The position numbers were made by a program, and so were the translations under genes. Shown here piece after piece: positions 7,314-11,030 of a stretch of DNA of 11,030 nt (the stretch's first letter is position 1; each line of letters starts with the position of its first letter). Source of the stretch: Chloroflexota bacterium (GTDB lineage: Bacteria > Chloroflexota > Anaerolineae > Anaerolineales > UBA4823); NCBI GenBank assembly GCA_030636125.1, contig DAOVXM010000042.1:1-11030 (forward strand), given 5' to 3'. Under the pieces are notes generated by a model. It ran no database searches. It saw only the letters and a list, made by a program, of their open reading frames with translations, and was not told the DNA's origin.

Positions 7314-8756
7314 ATGACCGACAGTATTTTGGCTATCCTGCCCCTGGTTATCCTGATTGCCTGGACCACGCTGCTCATCCTGGTGGATTTGTTCATCTCC
7401 AAAGATCGCAAAGTGGTAACTGTCCTGCTGGCGGCCCTCGGGTTGATCGTGGCCCTTGGTTTTACCGTGGCCCAGATTGGACAGGAATATGTGGCTTTTA
7501 ACGGTATGGCTGTTGTTGATGGCTTTTCCACTTACTTGAATGTGCTCTTTCTAACCAGTGGTCTGGTGGCGATCGCTCTGGCTTACGATTATCTCAAGCG
7601 CATGAACATCGATCACAGCGAGTATTACATCCTGATGATGTACTCGATCAGTGGGATGATGTTGATGGCTATAGCTGCGGATTTGATCGTTTTCTTCCTG
7701 GCCCTGGAGCTGCTCTCCATCCCGTTATATATCCTGGCTGGTTTTGCCCGGCCGCGCCCGGATTCTGAGGAAGCCTCCTTGAAGTACTTTTTACTGGGCG
7801 CTTTTGCGGGTGGGTTTTTCGTGTACGGCGTGGCCCTGATCTTTGGCGCGACCGGCACCACCGCCCTGGGGGGCATCGTGGCGGCGATCAATGCCGGCGC
7901 GGTGGATTTGTTCCTGCTGGCCATCGGTGCGGCCTTTCTTTTAATTGGATTGGGTTTTAAGGTGGCAGTTGTTCCTTTCCATATGTGGACTCCGGATGTC
8001 TACCAGGGCGCGCCAACGTCCGTGACCGCTTTTATGGCTGTCGGCGCAAAGGCCGGTGGTTTCGCAGCCCTGATAAGGATATTTATGGTCGCTTTCCCGG
8101 GACTGGGGATCGATTTAACCCCCATCCTATGGGCATTGGCTGTCTTGACCCTGATCATTGGTAATGTGGTGGCGATTGCTCAAAGAAATATCAAGAGGAT
8201 GCTGGCGTACTCCAGCATCGCCCACGCAGGTTATATCTTGATGGCGTTGGTCCCCTATGCCAACAGTGATGTGTCCGATGATGCGGTCTCGGCTGCCTTA
8301 TTCTACCTGGTCGCCTATGCCCTGACCAGTTTTGGCGCCTGGGCGGTGGTGATCGCCCTGGAGAAGGCTGAAGGAAAAGGGCTGGAACTGGACGACTACG
8401 CTGGATTGGGCCGCAAGTATCCCCTGCTGGCCGCGGCGATGACGGTCTTTATGCTCTCGTTCACCGGTGTACCACCTACGCTGGGCTTTGTGGGCAAGTT
8501 TTACCTGTTCAGCATTGTGGTGGAGGCCGATATGGTCGGTCTGGCGCTGATCGGTGTGCTCACCTCACTGGTCTCGGCATACTACTACTTGCGAGTGGTG
8601 GTGTATATGTACATGCGGGAAGGCGAACCCGTAGTCCGTAAGGAGACCTGGGTGGGTCTGACGGCTGCTGTTGCCGCTTTTGTTGTTGTGGTCTTCAGTA
8701 TTTTCTCCGAGCCGCTTTTCGCCTGGGCTTCACAGGCAACCCTGCTGTTGTTCTAA
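7314..8756 (+). CDS. nuoN: NADH-quinone oxidoreductase subunit N
   Basis: NuoN is the antiporter-like proton-pumping subunit nearest the NuoK/J side of the membrane arm. The frame is open from a GTG at 7278, but the ATG at 7314 is preferred: it has GAGGG at 7305-7309, it gives the normal hydrophobic N-terminus MTDSILAILPLVILIAW, and the GTG lies inside a hairpin. This gives 480 residues, close to the usual 485. Key residues are E132 in FLALELLSIPLYILAG, K157 in EEASLKYFLLGAF, K216 in GLGFKVAVVPFHMWTPDVYQ, IKRMLAYSSIAHAGY, and K395 in GVPPTLGFVGKFYLF. By memory these sit at, or one residue from, the E. coli positions, which further supports the start. It is the last gene of the operon; two hairpins follow its TAA. 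Confidence 0.96.
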   Translation: MTDSILAILPLVILIAWTTLLILVDLFISKDRKVVTVLLAALGLIVALGFTVAQIGQEYVAFNGMAVVDGFSTYLNVLFLTSGLVAIALAYDYLKRMNIDHSEYYILMMYSISGMMLMAIAADLIVFFLALELLSIPLYILAGFARPRPDSEEASLKYFLLGAFAGGFFVYGVALIFGATGTTALGGIVAAINAGAVDLFLLAIGAAFLLIGLGFKVAVVPFHMWTPDVYQGAPTSVTAFMAVGAKAGGFAALIRIFMVAFPGLGIDLTPILWALAVLTLIIGNVVAIAQRNIKRMLAYSSIAHAGYILMALVPYANSDVSDDAVSAALFYLVAYALTSFGAWAVVIALEKAEGKGLELDDYAGLGRKYPLLAAAMTVFMLSFTGVPPTLGFVGKFYLFSIVVEADMVGLALIGVLTSLVSAYYYLRVVVYMYMREGEPVVRKETWVGLTAAVAAFVVVVFSIFSEPLFAWASQATLLLF

Positions 8757-8784
8757 CTTGATATCTGACGCAGAACTTTGTAGT

Positions 8785-8804
8785 GGGCGTATCCCGATGC
8801 GCCC
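8785..8804 (+). other. Hairpin downstream of nuoN (first of two)
   Basis: GGGCGTAT (8785-8792) pairs with ATGCGCCC (8797-8804) around a CCCG loop, with seven Watson-Crick pairs and one G-U. It lies 28 bases after the nuoN stop and 18 bases before the main terminator stem. There is no U-run directly after it (TCTATC follows). It may stabilise the 3' end of the operon mRNA. Confidence 0.45.
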
Positions 8805-8822
8805 TCTATCCGAAAATAATAA

Positions 8823-8855
8823 CCCTCCCATCTGTTCATCTGGTGGGAGGGATTT
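8823..8855 (+). terminator. Intrinsic terminator of the nuo operon
   Basis: CCCTCCCA (8823-8830) pairs perfectly with TGGGAGGG (8844-8851); the stem extends by a U-G and a C-G pair inward, leaving a nine-base loop. ATTTTG follows directly. This is the form of a Rho-independent terminator, 66 bases after the nuoN stop. On the opposite strand the stem is followed by a T-rich stretch (TTATTATTTTCGG), so it could work in both directions. Confidence 0.8.
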
Positions 8856-8919
8856 TGTATTCCATCTCAGCTTTCCCGTCCCTGCCTTCCGCGTTCCGTG
8901 ACCTCCCTCAACCTGGCGA

Positions 8920-8948
8920 TTGAATCAAGGATGAACTTGGTATATAAT
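8920..8948 (+). promoter_or_regulatory. Sigma70-type promoter upstream of the CPBP gene
   Basis: A -35-like TTGAAT (8920-8925, first four bases match the consensus TTGACA) is followed after exactly 17 bases by a perfect -10 box TATAAT (8943-8948). A start site near 8955 is expected. It lies after the nuo terminator and reads towards 9203, so it would give the CPBP gene its own transcript. Confidence 0.6.
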
Positions 8949-8957
8949 GTAGAAAAT

Positions 8958-9017
8958 AAATCTAATCCCCTTCAGTCCCGTAAGTAGCTCTAATGTAAAG
9001 ATAGAGTGATTGGATTT
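8958..9017 (+). promoter_or_regulatory. Foldable 5' leader just after the predicted start site
   Basis: AAATCTAATC (8958-8967) can pair along all ten bases (one G-U) with GATTGGATTT (9008-9017). Inside it, GCTCTA (8987-8992) pairs with TAGAGT (9002-9007, one G-U). The right arms of the two helices touch end to end, so they could stack coaxially, leaving a 19-base bulge on the left side (8968-8986) and a nine-base loop. The fold begins about three bases after the expected transcript start. No known riboswitch family is recognised. Confidence 0.4.
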
Positions 9018-9064
9018 GTAAAGAAAATACCATCCGCAACTGCTGGGGCTGATCCTCGAGTTGG

Positions 9065-9097
9065 TCACTGGGAAATCTTTCACTGGTTCGCTAGCGA
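9065..9097. repeat. Direct repeat TCACTGG with adjacent 10-bp palindrome
   Basis: TCACTGG occurs at 9065-9071 and 9080-9086, a 15-base period, directly followed by the perfect palindrome TCGCTAGCGA at 9088-9097 and a run of Ts (9098-9102). A protein-binding site in the CPBP leader is possible, but sequences this short also arise by chance. Confidence 0.25.
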
Positions 9098-9202
9098 TTT
9101 TTAAGCTGGCAAAGGATGGCTTTGCTTATCTCTCTATGCATCTCTGTGTAACCGTAGGCTGATTAATAACAAAAAATCCAATTATTATGAGGGAGAGTTC
9201 TA

Positions 9203-10120
9203 ATGGCTAGAAGCGATACCAGTTGGTTTCACAAACACTCGATTGCCGTTTACTTGATCTTGGCTAATGGAATTACGTGGTTTTGCTGGATTCCAAGCAT
9301 TGTAATTGGCTCTAAGCAAGAATACCTGTTGCCGACCATAGATAGCTATTCCACACTTTTCCAGTCTGGCTTTGCCAATTCACAACATCTTGTAATCTCG
9401 ATTGTTTTCAGCCTGGGGGTTTATGGCCCACTCATCGCTGCGCTGGTTGGCACCTGGCTTGATGGAGGTAAGGAAGGTTTAGTCGATCTATGGGGTCGAA
9501 TTACGAAATGGCGTGTGGGTGTTCGCTGGTATCTTATTATCTTGTTGATAGCCTTCCTTTTGCCGGTTATTCCAGTTGGTTTAATGGTACTGACAGGCGT
9601 AATCGAGTTGAATAACTCGAGTTCGATTACTTTTACACTCTTCATTCTTCTGTTTTTATCTCAAATCTTAACCAGTGGTCTAGGTGAAGAACCGGGTTGG
9701 CGAGGCTTTCTCCTCCCCAGGTTGCAAGCCCAATATGAGGGTCAAAAGTACATTTGGGTGTTGGGATTGATATGGGCGATTTGGCACTATCCTTTTACCA
9801 TTTATCATACGTTATCGATGATGCAAGATGTGACAGTGGTTCAAATGATCGTGACAATTCTATTTGCGCTTGCCGGGCAGACGATTACCCTAATCGGAAT
9901 GACCTTTATATACGTATGGTTGTATAACAATACCAAGAGCGTGTTTATAGCGATTCTATTTCATGCCTTGGGGAATGTTATGGCCTTTATGGTTCTTTCC
10001 TTTGTGGAAAACCAACAAGCAGTAACCACGTTGATTGCAATCATGCCATGGGTTATTGTTTTTATTCTAAACAAAGCGTTGGGGAAGGAGCGGTTTCCTG
10101 GTCAGATTGCTACTGGTTGA
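9203..10120 (+). CDS. CPBP family intramembrane protease-like protein
   Basis: The 305-residue protein belongs to the CPBP (CAAX protease and bacteriocin-processing, Abi) family of multi-pass membrane proteins. The three family motifs are in order: EEPGWR with E162, E163 and R167 (motif EExxxR); WAIWH with H195; and FHALGN with H254 and N258. These residues form the active centre in studied relatives. About seven or eight hydrophobic segments surround them. Members process prenylated proteins, mature peptides, or have unknown targets; the substrate here cannot be told. The ATG at 9203 has a strong ribosome site, GAGGGAG at 9189-9195, seven bases away, and probably its own promoter at 8920-8948. 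Base composition differs from its neighbours (hand counts: 25 GC of 60 at 9241-9300 and 20 of 60 at 9901-9960, against 40 of 60 in lipA at 10441-10500), which suggests acquisition from elsewhere. No partner gene such as a peptide precursor or transporter is next to it. Confidence 0.88.
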   Translation: MARSDTSWFHKHSIAVYLILANGITWFCWIPSIVIGSKQEYLLPTIDSYSTLFQSGFANSQHLVISIVFSLGVYGPLIAALVGTWLDGGKEGLVDLWGRITKWRVGVRWYLIILLIAFLLPVIPVGLMVLTGVIELNNSSSITFTLFILLFLSQILTSGLGEEPGWRGFLLPRLQAQYEGQKYIWVLGLIWAIWHYPFTIYHTLSMMQDVTVVQMIVTILFALAGQTITLIGMTFIYVWLYNNTKSVFIAILFHALGNVMAFMVLSFVENQQAVTTLIAIMPWVIVFILNKALGKERFPGQIATG

Positions 10121-10121
10121 A

Positions 10122-10294
10122 AGCAATTGCCAAGGCCACAATGGCTGCTTCGCGCCAGCAAAGGAGCTGGGTCTTTCTACCGTGTGGGTCAATTGTCGTA
10201 AGGGCTTGGAGCAACTCTACCCGCCCAGACTCAACCCGATTATGAAGTTACCGACCTGCGCAGCCTGGCACCAAGCATCGGATTAATGGAGTGA
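10122..10294 (+). pseudogene. Decayed C-terminal fragment of a HAD-type (haloacid dehalogenase-like) hydrolase
   Basis: Directly after the CPBP stop, one plus-strand frame reads FAPAKELGLSTVWVN (10149-10193) and continues to about 10235; this resembles the end of type II haloacid-dehalogenase-like hydrolases, where HDxxPAKxLGLxTVWVNR is typical. The plus-strand frame one base back then gives DYEVTDLRSLAPSIGLME and a TGA stop (10238-10294), which fits the usual C-terminus of the same family (PDxxVxDLxxLA). The two pieces join only through a frameshift near 10225-10238. The catalytic N-terminal DxDGTL region is missing, and the part upstream of 10146 no longer looks like the family. It is therefore a remnant, not a gene. 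Alternatively the resemblance is partly chance; the first segment is the more convincing one. Confidence 0.55.
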
Positions 10295-10317
10295 TTGGCC
10301 GTTATCAGGCCTATCTT

Positions 10318-10354
10318 AAAAAAGTGCGACGCACTTCCGAAGTGCGTCGCACTT
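10318..10354 (-). terminator. Intrinsic terminator of lipA, a doubly palindromic hairpin
   Basis: AAGTGCGACGCACTT (10322-10336) and its exact reverse complement (10340-10354) flank three bases, giving a 15-bp perfect stem. On the minus strand the stem runs into six Ts (complement of A 10318-10323), and it lies 22 bases after the lipA stop: a textbook Rho-independent terminator. Each arm is also a palindrome around a single central base (AAGTGCG-A-CGCACTT), so the heptamer AAGTGCG occurs four times in alternating orientation. Confidence 0.85.
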
Positions 10355-10376
10355 GGGTACCAAAGTTCTCATACGT

Positions 10377-11030
10377 TTATGCAGTTTGTGGCTCGCCGTA
10401 CAGCTCCCGGTGCAACTCGCTCAGCGCCCGCACCTGATCGGCGGCGTGATATGACGAGCGCACCAATGGCCCGCTTTCCCCCCACTTGAAGCCCAGGCCC
10501 AGCCCGTACTCCTCGAGTTCGGCGAACTCTTCCGGCGTGTAATAGCGCGCGATGGGCAGGTGCTTTTTGCTGGGCTGCAGGTATTGGCCGATGGTGAGGA
10601 TATCTACCCCCCAACCCCGTTCGTCGCGCATGACCTCTTTTACTTCATCGATTGTCTCACCCAGGCCGAGCATGATGCCTGACTTGGTAAGCACCTCGGG
10701 GTCGAGCTTCTTGGCGTTGCTTAGCGTGGTGGCGGCCCACTCATAGCGGTCCTGCGGCTGCACCTGCTTGAACAAGCGCGGCACCGTCTCCACATTATGG
10801 TTGAGGATCTCCGGCCGGGCGTCCATCACGATTTTAAGGGCTTCCAGGCTGCCCTTGAAATCGGGGATGAGCACTTCGATCGAACAGCCGGGATGGAGCT
10901 CTCGGATGCGCCGGATGACCATGGCGAAGACCGGTGCGCCGCCATCTTTGCGGTCGTCGCGGTTGACACTGGTGATCACGGCATGTTTTAAGTCCATATC
11001 TTTGACGGCCTGCGCCACGCGCTCCGGCTC
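10377..11030 (-). CDS. lipA: Lipoyl synthase LipA, C-terminal part (cut by right edge)
   Basis: LipA is a radical-SAM enzyme that inserts two sulfur atoms into protein-bound octanoyl groups, making the lipoyl cofactor of pyruvate/2-oxoglutarate dehydrogenases and glycine cleavage protein H in the cytoplasm. The last 217 residues are present; the frame is open to the right edge ([20 protein letters not shown] matches the family's EPxRVAxAV block), so the GTG at 11018-11016 is an internal valine, not the start. Family blocks: [61 protein letters not shown], and [11 protein letters not shown] near fragment residue 192, whose RSS serine binds the auxiliary cluster in studied enzymes. The radical-SAM CxxxCxxC motif lies outside the window. 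It runs convergently to the nuo/CPBP side and is more GC-rich. The stop TAA is at 10379-10377, followed by a strong terminator. Confidence 0.97.
   Translation of the reverse strand, partial: EPERVAQAVKDMDLKHAVITSVNRDDRKDGGAPVFAMVIRRIRELHPGCSIEVLIPDFKGSLEALKIVMDARPEILNHNVETVPRLFKQVQPQDRYEWAATTLSNAKKLDPEVLTKSGIMLGLGETIDEVKEVMRDERGWGVDILTIGQYLQPSKKHLPIARYYTPEEFAELEEYGLGLGFKWGESGPLVRSSYHAADQVRALSELHRELYGEPQTA

Larger units (their letters stand above)
8856..9202. other. 347-base gene-free gap between the nuo terminator and the CPBP gene
   Basis: No convincing coding frame is seen on either strand. The first part (about 8862-8915) is pyrimidine-rich on the plus strand. Then come a sigma70-like promoter (8920-8948), a foldable leader (8958-9017), a direct repeat TCACTGG (9065-9071 and 9080-9086), a 10-bp palindrome (9088-9097), a small GCAAAG/CTTTGC hairpin (9109-9114 with 9120-9125), and the ribosome site GAGGGAG (9189-9195) of the next gene. 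If the promoter is used, the next gene has an untranslated leader of roughly 250 bases. Confidence 0.6.

Noticed and set aside
8994..9101. Short open plus-strand stretch in the CPBP leader, including a readable segment ADPRVGHWEIFHWFASDF.
   Set aside because: There is no plausible start with a ribosome site, it overlaps the proposed RNA fold, and it resembles no family I know; it could be chance or an unrecognised gene relic.
9060..9105. GGTTCG motif in the CPBP leader that looked like a tRNA T-loop.
   Set aside because: No acceptor stem, anticodon arm or D-arm can be placed around it at tRNA distances.
10369..10614. Second minus-strand frame (81 codons) within lipA, and plus-strand frames over the same region.
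   Set aside because: They overlap the strongly conserved lipA frame and are shadows caused by its high GC content.
1..11030. CRISPR array, insertion sequence, phage attachment site, rRNA or tRNA genes.
   Set aside because: No regularly spaced repeats, transposase frame, terminal repeats with target duplication, or RNA gene signatures are visible.

Overview
The window carries the 3' part of a respiratory complex I (NADH:quinone oxidoreductase, nuo) operon, followed by an accessory gap and the 3' part of a lipoate-synthesis gene. All eight nuo genes read left to right in the canonical order G-H-I-J-K-L-M-N, with nuoG cut by the left edge. The protein sequences, the long NuoL with a His/Asp-rich loop, moderate-GC DNA and the neighbouring lipA would fit a Chloroflexota (Anaerolineae-like) bacterium. 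That placement is an inference from protein style and is not proven by the window.

Layout. Positions 2-949: end of nuoG, a peripheral-arm subunit. 1018-2019: nuoH, quinone site and junction of the arms. 2041-2565: nuoI, two [4Fe-4S] clusters. 2572-3081 and 3191-3493: nuoJ and nuoK, small membrane subunits. 3561-5675, 5748-7265 and 7314-8756: nuoL, nuoM and nuoN, the three antiporter-like proton-pumping subunits. The spacers are 68, 21, 6, 109, 67, 72 and 48 bases. Several hold short inverted repeats (J-K, L-M, M-N) that may tune translation or mRNA processing. The operon ends at two hairpins, the second being a good intrinsic terminator (8823-8855).

Positions 8856-9202 contain no gene. They hold a strong-looking sigma70-type promoter (8920-8948, 17-base spacing, perfect TATAAT), a foldable leader starting almost at the predicted transcript start (8958-9017), and some smaller repeats. 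The promoter probably serves 9203-10120, a CPBP-family membrane protease-like protein with a clearly lower GC content than its neighbours. Just after its stop lies a decayed C-terminal fragment of a HAD-type hydrolase (10122-10294), readable only by joining two frames. The right end (10377-11030, minus strand) is the C-terminal three quarters of lipoyl synthase LipA. It ends at a 15-bp perfect hairpin with a U-run, and each arm of that hairpin is itself palindromic.

How the genes work together: NuoG and NuoI belong to the electron-transfer arm, NuoH couples quinone reduction to the membrane, and NuoJ, K, L, M and N form the proton-translocating arm. LipA supplies the lipoyl cofactor of 2-oxoacid dehydrogenases and glycine cleavage, which feed NADH to complex I, but it is convergently transcribed and not part of the operon. 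I found no clear sign of a new multi-gene system. The points most worth checking are the 8.9-10.36 kb accessory gap and the small RNA-level structures in the operon spacers.
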